In this document: one piece after another, positions 22,165 through 32,810 of the stretch | Layout: every line of letters begins with the position of its first letter | How positions within the stretch are numbered: position 1 is the first letter of the stretch | Assembly: GCA_963920525.1 (NCBI GenBank) | Contig: OY986435.1 | Location: 175,840,266 to 175,904,265 of the forward strand | Length of the DNA stretch: 64,000 nucleotides | Source of the DNA: Dichetophora obliterata | Taxonomy: Eukaryota; Arthropoda; Insecta; Diptera; Sciomyzidae | Direction: 5' to 3' | Translations under genes and position numbers: made by a program | The notes under the pieces: model-generated | The model's database searches: none | The model's input: the letters and a program-made list of their open reading frames with translations, nothing else | What the model was told of the DNA's origin: nothing

Positions 22165-23876
22165 CCGCTCTCTCAAAAATAATATTAAAACTATTCACAT
22201 GTTTTAGAAAACTAGCGTTGGCGTTATATGTTGCAATGAATATGTATGTATTTCTTAAAAGAGGAATCAAAGAGTTAGGTTTAATCGTTTTAAAAATTCG
22301 TACCAAAGTCTTCACCGCTTCCAAAGACCAAGCTTTTGTGTTAGAGCAGTTTTTTAAAAGTGCCAGCTTATGCAAAAACTCATATGAGTTTCTTTTTGCG
22401 TTTTATTCTTGATCAAAATAATCATTGCTGAGCCAAACGAATAAACACGAAATGATTGCCATGAAGGCGATCGATGATTAAAATCATAGAGCCAACACGA
22501 AGCACATGGATTGATTGCATTAAACTCAACAACGAATATGTGCATTCGAGCAAGTTTGATCGCTTGAACGCAGAGGCATGGTTTTCACAGTGTTGATTAC
22601 ATATGAATATTTTTATTTGAGTCTTGTAGTTCTCTCTGTTCCAGAGTATGACTATTTTTCCCGGAGCAAAATTTAAAAAAAAAAAACATAATCTCAATGA
22701 GCTGATTTAAAGCAGCATTTCTTCCATATTGTTACAAATTTATAACTACCTATTAAGATTCTTATCTAGCTTATCATCCATCCTCTTTTAAGCCTGAGTC
22801 AACCACCAGCACCCATCATAGCACACTTCTACAAACATTTTCTACATTCTCTACTATCTTCCCACAAGCCACAAAACATTTGCAGCAGATGATTTTAATT
22901 TTCCATCAGAGGGCAATTAAAATGATTGTTTAGTGCGTGGCACATTCAAAGCACTTAGACAAGCAGCCCCTAAAATTATGCTGTGCAGCTTCGAGAAAGC
23001 TGTGAAGCATACAGCGAACAATATGGCGTCGTCGCTTATTCATGTCTGTCAATTTATGGCGTGGCGCAGCGTGGCGCGGTGCCTTACTTCAGGGAGTTAG
23101 TCAGCAGAATGATGACGAAGAAAGCAGAATGAACAGCAACTCATGCTTGCAAGGATAACAAAAAAGAAAAAGAAAAACTAAAAATTAAAAGAACAGAAAT
23201 AAGAAGAAATGTTGATTTTGTTTGCATATTTTTAGGATTTTTTATTTCATTTCTACAACCACAGCAAAAAATTTACATATTTTGCTAGAAAATATTTTTG
23301 CTCATTTAGCTTTTCAGTTTTCAGTGCAAACATTTGTGCTGATGATTGTGGGTTGGTCTTGCTTTGGGGGAAGTCGGGTTGGTGGTGGTGATTTTAAGAG
23401 CAAAGGAACTTTGACTAAATGTAAATAGCGTAGAACCTGTAGTTTGGTATGAGATCAGCAGAAGCACTAAAAATTATACAAGAAAGGTTCAGAGAAGTTA
23501 AACATCTTTAAAGAATTATAAATGAAGTTTGAAATTTAAGACATTGTTTGTCTAATGCTTATAAACAGTGTTGCCGCGACGATTCTGAAAAAAGTTTCCA
23601 TGAAAAGGTCAAAAAGTATCCAAAAGTACCTAAAAGTATCTACTTTTAAGAAGAAAAGTATCCAGGTATCAAAATCCAAAACGCAATAATATATTCATTT
23701 TTTAAACACAAAAATAAACCTTTAATATTTTTAATAATGAAACAAAACTTCTTAAGCTTCCATAACAATTTTACTTGTTTAATTTTAAGTCTAACAAATA
23801 TTTTTATTAAAATACAACAATAAGAATATTATTATACATTAATTGAATATTAATATATAATAATATAAAAAAATAT
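22165..23876. other. Non-coding stretch, probably host intron
   Basis: It contains scattered A-rich runs and a CAGTGTTGCC string at 23566, which resembles a hAT end but has no partner nearby. No gene was recognised. Confidence 0.4.
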
Positions 23877-24366
23877 GTTCAAAACAACTAAAACCCGACT
23901 ACTAAAAAGCGCTCTCTAAAAAGGATGAAACAAGAAAATATTCTCACCTGAAATTGTTATGTACAAACTATTAAATTTTTTTTGTCTATTATATATGTAA
24001 TATATTTTTTTGCATATAATACTAATTTATAGTTATGTTTAAAAGATAGACGTGGTAGTATGCCACCTCATTATATTGTCATATGTCGCCCTCTAGATGT
24101 ATAATGCACTTTTCCCTAAAGCTTTTGATCGCTTACTACTGTTAAAATGTAATATTTTGTTAGGGTAGGTGGCATACGACCACGGATATCTTCTGAATAT
24201 CACTATGAATATGTATAAAATACAAAAAAATATATTATGTGTATGTTGTTTGTTTAATAGACAAAAAAATTTAATAGCCTTTACATAACAATTTCAGATG
24301 AGAATATTTTCTTTTTTCATTCTTTTTAGAGAGCGCTTTTTAGCAGTCGGGTTTTAGTTTTTGAAC
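23877..24366. mobile_element. 490-bp MITE with long inverted arms
   Basis: Read inward, both ends contain AACTAAAACCCGACT then TAAAAAGCGCTCTCTAAAAA, then a GAAAATATTCTCA block and TGAAATTGTTATGTA. Arms extend about 170 bp with few mismatches. An inner pair (GTGGTAGTATGCCACCT / AGGTGGCATACGACCAC, about 24053-24180) continues the palindrome. The middle carries TATGTCGCCCTCTAGATG, which resembles the motif in the neighbouring tandem array. No ORF. Confidence 0.85.
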
Positions 24367-24489
24367 TGATTTTTTATTTAAATTAATTTAGGGATAGAAT
24401 TTTTATATAATCGAAAGTATTAACTACTAATTAACTATTTGATGATCAATTTATAAACAAAGATGTTTATAATGGCACTTAAAAATTTT

Positions 24490-25480
24490 TTTAGTGCATG
24501 ACCATATGTCCTATAGAAGGCGCTACATTCAATTAAATGTGACGTCACAAAGCCCTTAATAAGCGGACTAAAAAAACGCTTTCAACAATACCTGATTTAT
24601 CAAATTATGATAAGTAGCTTAGAAGATAGGGGTTAAGTTAGTTTTCTGTTCTCTGGAGGACGCTTTATTATATTTATTGCAACATCACATAACCCTTAAC
24701 CAGTGGACGTGGAAAACGCTTTCAACGATACCTGATTTGTCAAAATACAATATGATAAGTATTTTAGAAGTTAGTGGTTTAGTTCACTTTCTGTCCTTTA
24801 GAGGGCACCACATTAAATTCAATTTTACGTCACATAGCCTTTAACCACCGGACAAGGAAAACTCTTCCAACGATACCTCAATTGTCAAAATATGATATGT
24901 AGTTTAGAAGTTAGTGGTTTAGTTTCTTTACGTCCTCTAGAGGGCGCTATATAAAATTGTATCTGACGTTACATAACCTATAACCAGATCAAAACATTTC
25001 CAACGATACCTCATTTGTTAAATTTTAATAAGTAGTTTAGAAGTTAGGGGTTCAGTTGACTTTCTATCCTACAGAGGGCGCCATATTATATTGAATGTGA
25101 CGTCATATGGTCTTTAGCCAGCAGACGCTCAAAACGTTTCTAAAGATACCTCATTTGTCAAATTATGATTAGTAGTTTAGAAGTTAGGGTAGTTTAGAAG
25201 TTAGGGGCTCAGTTGACTTTTTGTCCTCTAGAGGGCGCTATATTAAGCTTTATGTGACGTCACATAACTTTTCTTCATCGGACAATCAAAACGCTTCATC
25301 GATACCTCATTTGCTTATGTCACTAAAAAAAATTTTTTGCTCATGACTTTATGTCCGCTAGAGAGCGCTATATTAAATTAAATGTGACGTTACATAACCA
25401 TTAACCAGAATATTATCAAAACGCTTCCAACGATACCTCATTTGTCATATTATGATAAGTAGTTTTGAAGTGAGATTGGA
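24490..25480. repeat. Tandem array, about 7 units of about 140 bp
   Basis: Each unit contains CGATACCTCATTTGTC, then TAGTTTAGAAGTTAGGGG, a CTCTAGAGGGCGC palindrome, and a TGACGTCACATAAC-like palindrome. CGATACCT-type strings recur near 24586, 24726, 24868, 25002, 25143, 25296 and 25431. Units are diverged from one another by substitutions and small indels, so the array is not recent. One unit has an internal partial duplication near 25180. It ends at an ACATACATAC microsatellite (25490-25525). Confidence 0.85.
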
Positions 25481-25525
25481 ACAGATGAACATACATACTA
25501 CATACATACTACATACATACATACA

Positions 25526-25575
25526 AACAGATATTCCTCTCCTTTTGCTTCGCCGTAGTCAGGTAAAAAAGGAAC
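25526..25575. repeat. Interspersed end motif shared with 55206-55260
   Basis: The core CTTTTGCTTCGCCGTAGTC followed by AGGTAAAAA recurs near 55222 with G-to-T change as TTTTGCTTCGCCGTTGTC. In both places it is followed by AT-rich sequence. It is probably the conserved terminus of a repeat family. Confidence 0.6.
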
Positions 25576-25984
25576 ATAAATTTCAGTACTTCCGTCTTTT
25601 ATGTGCGCAGCGCTCTTTAATTATATTAATTACATTAATTTTATAAGGACATATAATATTTATACAAAAGCAATATACAAAATAATATGTAATTGCAATA
25701 AAAAAGAAAAAAATTACACAACTTATTCAGTTTAGTGTACGATAAATTATATGGGTTGCTATTGCCTTTTAATAATATTAAGCTATAACTGCACGTTGAA
25801 AAATAAAAATAAAAAGATTTAATTTAAAACATCTATTGTGAAAAGATTTTATTGGATAAAGACTTGAAATTTTATTAACGTAAATAATACAGAAAACAAT
25901 ATTCCAAAAAAAATTTTCGTTTTTCTCGCTAGTTGGCGTAAAAAATAGTCGTTTTCAGACAGGGTCAAGATAGGTTGTTCCCAC

Positions 25985-26556
25985 AGACAAAAATATTTGT
26001 GTGTAAATATTACGAATAACTGCGACCATTGTACGAATTTTATTCGTAGTTTTCAGCCACTAATAGGATTCGTAGAATCGACGTAAATTAGTACATATTT
26101 CGAACATTTTATTTGTAAAAACCAGCCAAAAAAAATGCTGTCCGAGCCGGGCTTGAACCTCGACTCTTTAGTTTTCGGGCCACACACTCTACCAGTAGGC
26201 TACACTCACTTGACAATCATACAGTTCCTTATGTTCTGTAGATGTTCTACTAACAATTCTGAAGGATTTCGCTTTTCAATTATTTAAAATTTACTAATAA
26301 TTCGTACATTCTACTTATAATTCGTACGGTCAGCCTACGAATGAATTGTTTCTACTAATATTATTTTTCATTCGTAAATAGTACAAAAGCATTAGTAAAT
26401 ATTACGAATATATTAGAAAAATTTTGCGAATGCATTCGTAAAGATATCATAATAAAAATACTTTGTATATTGTACGAATATTTGTAGAATGTACGAATAT
26501 TTTGTTTACTAATATCATTCGTAGAAATTTTTCTTATAAATTTTTTGAGTGCAATT
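25985..26556. mobile_element. MITE-like element rich in TACGAAT motifs
   Basis: The sequence is dense in short TTCGTA / TACGAA strings and partial palindromes. Its ends look like CAGACAAAAATATTT (left) and, inverted, GCACTCAAAAAATTT (right), an imperfect match. It is related in texture to 48281-48718. A tRNA-like sequence is embedded at 26138-26211. Confidence 0.55.
26138..26211 (-). tRNA. tRNA-like sequence (pseudo-tRNA or SINE head)
   Basis: On the minus strand, TAGCCTACTGG matches the internal A box of tRNA genes and GGTTCAAGCCC matches the B box, about 30 bases apart. A run of eight T follows, suitable as a Pol III terminator. Acceptor-stem pairing is poor and I cannot assign an anticodon, so a functional tRNA is unlikely. 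It sits in a MITE-like element. Confidence 0.45.
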
Positions 26557-26721
26557 TATCAGAAACAAAAAAATCAAAGTGCATATTAATAAGTGTAATT
26601 GTCGCTGCAACCTTTACTAGAATTATTAAGTTTCGTTACAATTTGCAATCGCTGCACTGCCGTCATAAGGAAGAGTGCGGCATCTAGCATGAAAATCAAA
26701 ACTAGTTTTATTGTTTTTTCT

Positions 26722-27739
26722 GGTGCCGTGATATAATCCCAAGTGGCACAATCCCAATTCTTAATTTTGGGATTATGTCACTCCTTATACAGTGATATAA
26801 CCCCAATTTTTTACTTGGGACTATGTCACTATGGAAGGGATGACATATTCCCAAATAAAAAGAAGTCAAAATTCCAAATTTTACTTGTAAACAAAAATAT
26901 TTTTATAGTTTTATAACATATTACTTACATATAAAAGTGGACATTTTTTCTTTTTTCAGTATAAACGATTTCAGAATATATACGATATAATTTCAGAAAT
27001 CCCAAAAATCGCGCGATTTTGTTAAAAATTTTTAATTTTTTGATATATTAGGCTGGAAGTGCAAATTAAAGAAAAAAACTAACTGCATTATTCTGTATGA
27101 CACTAGCGATGAGAAAGAAACGAGAAGCAATACAATTTTGTATAAAAAAAAGTATTGCTTCTCGTGTCTTTCTCATCGTTGGTGTGCTTGTTCGTGATAC
27201 AGAATAATGCAGTAAAACTAGTTTAGTTTATTGAAAAAAGTTGGGACTTACATATGTAATAAAAGTGTTCTATCTTGAAAAGTAATGCATGGAATTTAAT
27301 GGTTAATAGCTTATTGAAGAGTTAATAGCATAAGTTTTCTTTAAATACTCTTGCTTAGTTTATAAAAGAATGCAATTAATAGAAAAATAGTAAGATTTTC
27401 GAGCCCATTTTCTTTAATTTGGACCCCTATTACTTCGAAACCAGATGTACAAATGGCCATTAATTTGTACAGATTAGGAATTTAAAGCTCTTAATACATA
27501 CATACGTTTCACGAAAAAATCGTCAAAAAAATTAATTTTAGCTAAAAACAAATTATATCGAAATGTTTAAACTTCTCATTTTTAGGCTCAAAAGTGTCAT
27601 TATCCCAATTGGGATTATGACACTTTACAAGCGGTGACATTGCCCCAAGTAAAAGATTTTTGTTTATTTCACTGTATAAGGAGTGATATAATCCCAAAAC
27701 TAAAAATTGGGATTGTGCCACTTGAGGTTATGTCAGGTT
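26722..27739. mobile_element. About 1.0-kb inverted-repeat element with AATCCCAA motifs
   Basis: The left side reads AAGTGGCACAATCCCAATT, then TTGGGATTATGTCACTCC, then TTATACAGTGATATAA. The right side, inverted, reads the same with few changes. Repeated short palindromes (CCCAATTGGGAT near 27605; TTGGGATTAT) fill both flanks. There is no coding capacity. A second palindrome (27082-27213) is nested in the centre. Confidence 0.8.
27082..27213. repeat. 132-bp near-perfect hairpin
   Basis: The left arm ACTGCATTATTCTGTAT ... CGATGAGAAAGA ... GAGAAGCAATAC pairs with the right arm around a loop of about 18 bases. The right arm carries about 10 extra bases near 27185. The size and geometry resemble a pre-miRNA-like or short MITE hairpin. 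Confidence 0.85.
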
Positions 27740-28595
27740 CCTGTTTTTTCTTAATCATCTTTCTTCCATTTTCAAAAAAAAAATAAACTACAAATTGTGA
27801 ATTTTATGCTCAATTGCTTAATATTTTAACATGAAATGTCATATCTACACAAATTAAAGCAATCATTCAAGAAAAAACGCAGTATATACATAAACAGACA
27901 TAAAAAAGCGGTATCTACAGGCAGATACTGCGTTTTCCCCTTTTATTTGTGAAAACAAACTGAATTTCACTATCCTGAATAACCAAACTCACAATAAATG
28001 TCTTAAATTAAATTTTTTAAATTTTTCTTTTTTTTTTATTAACGTGCAATGTCATCTTAAATTTAGGAGTTCAAATATATTCATTTGTAAGAATTTTGGA
28101 AAACAAATTATTTTCTACCATTTACAAAGAAAATATCTTGTCGTTTTTAGCTAGCTTAAAATTAGAAACAATACGTTCAGCAGCAGACTTAAAATATTTT
28201 TCACAAAATTTAAAAGTTCTTTGTAAAGAGGTTTCTTAAATGCATATTTCGATAAGAAAATATTGCCTAAAATTGTCTTAATGTCATCATTTATCTTAAC
28301 GTTTTTGTCGAATTGAAGAGACTGCTTACTTTTTATATTTTGAAAACAAAAACATATATTACTATTAAAAAATATTTAAAAAAAAAATTATCCTAACTTA
28401 CACAAAGGATTGAAAAAAGTATTCATCAATTTTTGAAGGACAAAAAATTCTATTTTATCTGAAGGAAATTATATTTTCGCAGTCTTTTTGAACAAAAGCA
28501 CTACTCTCTTCTATAAATAGTTTAAATATGAGAGAAAAATTGCTTAAAAAATTTATTAAATTAGCTTAATGCTATCAATACAATCTGTGTTAATA
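27740..28595. other. AT-rich non-coding stretch
   Basis: Homopolymer-rich; no ORF, array or terminal repeat recognised. Confidence 0.35.
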
Positions 28596-28659
28596 CAGGT
28601 TAGGAAAAAAGTATTGAACAAATATTAAAAATTGTGTACTTTTAAATTAAATCAGATTT

Positions 28660-30304
28660 TTTATTCAATACTAGCTGAAACCCGGTGCGTTGCTGCCACG
28701 CCCCCATTGCCAATCTTCCATAAAATTATATCAGTGTAAATTGAGTTCGATTACTGAATTCCGAAGCTTTGCGACCTATAACTCCAAAACAATTCCATAT
28801 CGCAAATTTGGGCTATTTGGAAGGTGTAACTTACCATTACAATGCCCATAAAATTTTATCAGTGAAACGGCACGTGTACATTGTGGTCGATTACTGAACT
28901 CCGAGGCTGTACGACCTATGCTTCCAAAGCTTTTCGATATCGCAAATTTGGGAGGTGCCACGACCATTTGCCCATAAAATTTTATCAGTGAAACGGCATG
29001 TGTAAATCGTGGTCGAATAATGAAGTTCTAGGCTGTGCGGCCTATAACTCCAAAGCTATTTGATATCGCAAATCGTAAATTTGGGTTTTATGGGAGATGC
29101 CACGTCCCCTGAACGGCGTGTGTAAATTGTGGTCGAATACCAAATTCCATGGCTGTGCGAACTATAACTCAAAAGCTATTCGATATCTCAAATTTGGGTT
29201 GTATGAGAGGCGCCACGCCCCTTTTCCAAAGCTGTCCGTACTACGACTAAAGCCTGCGCATGAATGCGAACAACCAATTTGGAAATTTTCATCGCGATCG
29301 GATGAACACATATTCAGGACACACAAATAAACAAACGTACATTCATTTTTATATTTATATAGATAATCTCCCTCAACTTCGAAACACTTATTCCATTGAC
29401 CCTCCAATAAACTTTAACCCAATCTCTGTAACGATTTTCCGTAAGCTCTGCAAAATAATATTCCATGGCTGCAATAGCCTTTTCATTCGCAGAAAAACGC
29501 TTTCAACAAAGGCATTGTTTTAAGTTCATCGCAAAAACATTTGTTTAAGCACGTACATAGTCTTTTCTTTCTTCCATTACGATTTATTCCATCTGTAATG
29601 CAGGTCTGTTCTTACAAATTTCTTATTTAGCTGATCTAAAAGGTTGCAATAATATTCGGAGTTAATTGTTTTACCTTTCTCAAGATAATCAATCAACAAA
29701 ATTCTTTTTGCACCCCAAAACACAGACGTCATAACATTTTTTTGTCAATCGTTGTGACTTCACCTGTTTCGAAGGTGAACAACCAGTTTTAGTAATTTGT
29801 AAACGTTTTTGTTTCCATTTAGGATCTCGGTGGTTGATCCAAGTCTCATTCATTGTTATAAAACTACGCACAGACTCTCTTTTATTATTCTTAAAACGCT
29901 TTAAATTACGCTGAGAAATTGGTATTGATTCAGTTTTTTTTAATTGTTGACGAATGCAACACTAAATTATCGAACATCTTTTTTATATGTAAATCTTCGC
30001 GTAAAATATGGAGTACTCGTCGTAAGTCTGAGATGTCTATGGTATTAGCAATTTCAAGTTTAGTCAAAGTTTGATCTTCACACACAATATCATGCATTTG
30101 CTAAATGATTTCTGGTGTTGTTGCACCTTTTGAACATTCACTACTTTGTTCATCTTCAACTCTTGTACGATCTCGTTAAAACTCTAGAAGCCATCGATGC
30201 ACAGCTGGAAATGAAGAAGCAGATTTTTTTAACATTTTCACTATTTTTCTATAGGCCTTCCAAAACAAAGAATTTTATCACTGCCGATATTCAGTTTTTT
30301 CCAT
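28660..30304 (-). pseudogene. Mariner B transposase, broken and interrupted
   Basis: The ATG complementary to 30302-30304 opens MEKTEYRQ, a common mariner start. It continues with KSASSFPAVHRWLLEF and SKGATTPEI, then the catalytic MNETWINHRDPKWK region (about 29800-29860; Asn replaces the first catalytic Asp) and KCYDVCVLGCKKNFVD. The C-terminal WNKCFEVEGDY segment is cut by the Helitron at 29363, and IE-stop follows on its other side. Stops and frameshifts occur throughout. Loss of the first Asp makes it catalytically dead regardless of the frameshifts. Confidence 0.8.
28671..29363 (-). mobile_element. Non-autonomous Helitron-like element with internal satellite
   Basis: On the minus strand the element starts TCTATATAAATATAAAAATG and ends GGGTTTCAGCTAG, matching Helitron ends (5' TC, 3' CTAG). 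It lies exactly between A (complement of 29364) and T (complement of 28670), the Helitron target. There is no target duplication. Inside are about four units of about 125 bp. Each contains ATCAGTG, GTGGTCGA or GTTCGATTA, then CCTATAACTCCAAAGC and ATATCGCAAATTTGGG. No Rep/helicase is encoded. I do not see a strong 3' hairpin. Confidence 0.8.
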
Positions 30305-30474
30305 TGCAAATAAATACACTAACACGTCGATTTTAAATGGCTTGTACACAAAACATGAACTGGCAAATAAAAATAAATTTTTTTGCGTGTTCAAATGAAA
30401 GATGAAATGTTGTATTAACTTTCATTCTTCTACTGGTGAATAGGTGTCGCTTTCAATACTTTTCTACCAACCTG

Positions 30475-30770
30475 TTTCTAATAAAGCTCATACTTTACTG
30501 CTGATGAGTAAAGTTTTTATGTCAATGACCGCCGCGTCATGCTGCAGCAAATGCAGCAAAAACACAGCGCTGTCTAATGAATTTACCAAAAACTATAATT
30601 AAAGTCGTTAAAATGTTATTGCTGTTTTTGATGATGCTGTGTTTGTTGTAGTTGCAACTTTGCTCAACTGCAGACCAATGGCAGACTTTGGCCAACTTAT
30701 ACCGCGTTTAATTCAATTTTGTATATTTGTGCACTCAAACACACAAAGTAGACGTTGTTTTTTGTAACTG
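30475..30770. other. Non-coding spacer
   Basis: Short spacer between mariner B and the 24-bp-repeat element; nothing recognised. Confidence 0.3.
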
Positions 30771-31824
30771 CCCAGTGTGCCAAACGGATCCGTTACGAAT
30801 CCGTAACGAACTCACTTCTTCGTACATTTTGTCCGAAACGGATTGCGTTTCGCATCCGGAACGGATCCTTTTTCGTATGAAATTCCTCTCTCTGTTACGG
30901 ACTTCAGTTACGAATCCGTTTCGGACTTCAGATACGAATCCGTTTCGGACTTCAGATACGAATCCGTTTCGGACTTTAGATACGAATCCGTTTCGGGCTT
31001 CAGATACGAATCCGTTTCGGACTTCAGATACGAATCCATTTCGGACTTCACATACGAATCCGTTTCAGACTCTTTTTTTTAAATAATGCGAACTCACAAC
31101 GGACTCGTTTTTTAAAAATAGTTCTAATTCAAAAAGGGACAATAATGTTTATGTATGTTCAACATTTTTTTATTTTTTGGCTAATTCAGTTCTTACATTC
31201 TACATATTACATTTTAAAGAAGGAAATTTAAAATTATATCAATGCCTGCATTCAGCGGAAAGAACTGTTCCACAACTTTCGGGCTGAATGGTATGCTCTC
31301 ACAGAACATGTCCCTTGAGATGTCACAATTTATATAGCGAAAATATTTTATGCTACTTCGCTACTTGAGCACTTTTTCGGCTAGAATGCGGCCAATGTAT
31401 AATAAAAATAAAAATAACAACAAAAATGAGTACACAATTGTATTTCGTATCCCTAATCTACTGAAAATAAAATAAGAAATTGTAAAACAAATTTAAGACT
31501 GTCTTTTATGTTAACGTTGTGGAAATTTTTTTGAAGGATTCGTAACGGGTTCGTCGAAACATAAGATTCCTCTCAAAAATACGAATTGCTTTTTTCATTT
31601 TTTCGGATCCGCCTCGGACTCAGAACGGACTTCAGGAACGAATCCGTTTCGGACTTCAGATACGAATCCGTTTCGGACTTCATATACGAATGCGTTTCAG
31701 ACTCTTTTGGCGGATTCGTAACGGGTTCGTAACGGGTCCGTCGAAACATAAGAAAGCGCAGTGCGTACTGACGGACTCGTAACGGGTTCGTAACGGATCC
31801 GCATCCGTTTTTGTGCACATTGGG
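30771..31824. mobile_element. Inverted-repeat element rich in ACGAATCCGTTTCGG motifs
   Basis: Read inward, the left end CCCAGTGTGCCAAACGGATC and the right end CCCAATGTGCACAAAAACGG are related. Both flanks carry GGATCCGTTACGAA-type strings. Two clusters of a 24-bp repeat lie inside, at 30903-31070 and 31631-31702. The 119-codon frame across the array exists only because 24 is divisible by 3. The element is about 1,050 bp, non-autonomous, superfamily unknown. TGTA follows the right end and occurs at the left flank, but no clean duplication is seen. Confidence 0.7.
30903..31070. repeat. 24-bp tandem repeat, 7 units
   Basis: The unit TTCAGATACGAATCCGTTTC plus GGAC repeats seven times with single-base variants. 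A second group of three units in the same orientation lies at 31631-31702. Confidence 0.9.
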
Positions 31825-32384
31825 TGTAGAAATTATCGAACTTAGATACAAACACATGCACACGGAGTTTTTTAACGTCATGAATTTTGTCGCATGCCAC
31901 ACGATTCAATGTTTTCACATATGACAACATGTAGTGACAGCGTGTCGTAGAGAACACGTGTGCACGTGCCTAAAAGCTTTGCATTGTTGAAAGAAAAAAT
32001 TAGTTTTTAAGCTTTTGTATTTGTTGCTGCTTTGTTTTGAATTTCTTTATTAGGAAACAAAGCATGTTTTATTAAGGAAAAACATGATTTATCAAGATAA
32101 AAGTTCGGATAGCCTTCAAGATACAAGTGATTGATATGTTCTTTTTTTTCATTGAAATTATGTTTGTGATAATTCGATAATGGGTACCAAATGGATATCG
32201 AAAAATTAATTTTAATAATTTTGGGGTTATTTTGGGAACCCATACAATTGGTTACTTTTGGTTAATTTGTACTTTTATTTAGCGCTAGTATTTTATGGGA
32301 ATATTATTGCTGAAAAAAGTTTTTTGGTTTTGGTTTAAGCAAATCATTTATGCCAAACACCAGCTTTTTTAATTTGGGGTCGGC
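31825..32384. other. Non-coding spacer
   Basis: AT-rich; no supported feature. Confidence 0.3.
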
Positions 32385-32455
32385 GGCCTCGATAGTATAG
32401 TGGTAGCGCACATGGCTGTCCCTCAGGGGACCCGGATTTGAATTCTAGCCAGGCC
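32385..32455 (+). tRNA. tRNA-Asp-like sequence (pseudogene or SINE head)
   Basis: CCTCGATAGTATAGTGGT matches the start of insect tRNA-Asp, including the A box TAGTATAGTGG. The anticodon position reads GTC within CTGTCCC. The anticodon stem pairs badly, and the B box GATTTGAATTC departs from consensus. The acceptor ends GGCCT and AGGCC pair over five bases. It is probably a tRNA-derived SINE head or a decayed tRNA copy, not a working gene. Confidence 0.55.
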
Positions 32456-32805
32456 ATGGTCCTGCGCTATATCCTTTCTTTACTTATTTCTAATCAAAAT
32501 AACTTTCAAACGCATCAATTTGCCACGGAAAAGTTATAGTTGGTGGTGGTAGAAAAGTTTGTGGAGAGGAACGCTTAGTAACTTGATTTGACTGAGGTCA
32601 AGGCATAGCACTTGCTTCAGATATAATATCATATGTTTCTACAGCTTTTTCCTCTTTCACAACACAAAAGTTTCAACTGAATTACTCCCTTCTTCCTTTC
32701 TGTGGTATCACAACGGACCAATTTCGTTTTAGTGGGCCGATGTAAAGATCTGCCGCCATCTTAACCCAACCTTACCTAATTATGGGGTCAATTTTAGCTT
32801 TCTGT
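32385..32805 (+). mobile_element. Possible tRNA-derived SINE
   Basis: The tRNA-Asp-like head is followed by an unrelated body. The unit ends near a TGTGGTATCACAACGGACCA block and a short AACCCAACCTTACC tail. A Pol III head, a body and a simple tail fit a SINE. The boundary to the body is inferred, and no second copy in this window confirms it. Confidence 0.4.
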
Positions 32806-32810
32806 ATCGA

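Larger units (their letters stand above)
28596..30474 (-). mobile_element. Mariner-type element (B), mellifera-like, holding a Helitron
   Basis: Read inward, the ends are CAGGTTAGGAAAAAAGTATT (from 28596) and CAGGTTGGTAGAAAAGTATT (from 30474), clear terminal inverted repeats. TA lies next to the left end (28594-28595); the right flank is not a clean TA. The transposase is on the minus strand. The element without its nested 693-bp insert is about 1.2 kb, the normal mariner size. Confidence 0.85.

Noticed and set aside
23566..23640. hAT element starting CAGTGTTGCC
   Set aside because: No inverted partner or 8-bp duplication found within a plausible distance.
30727..31086. 119-codon frame with SDTNPFRT repeats as a repetitive protein gene
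   Set aside because: The period is 24 bp, a multiple of three, so any frame without a stop in one unit stays open. It lies inside an inverted-repeat element with no coding features.
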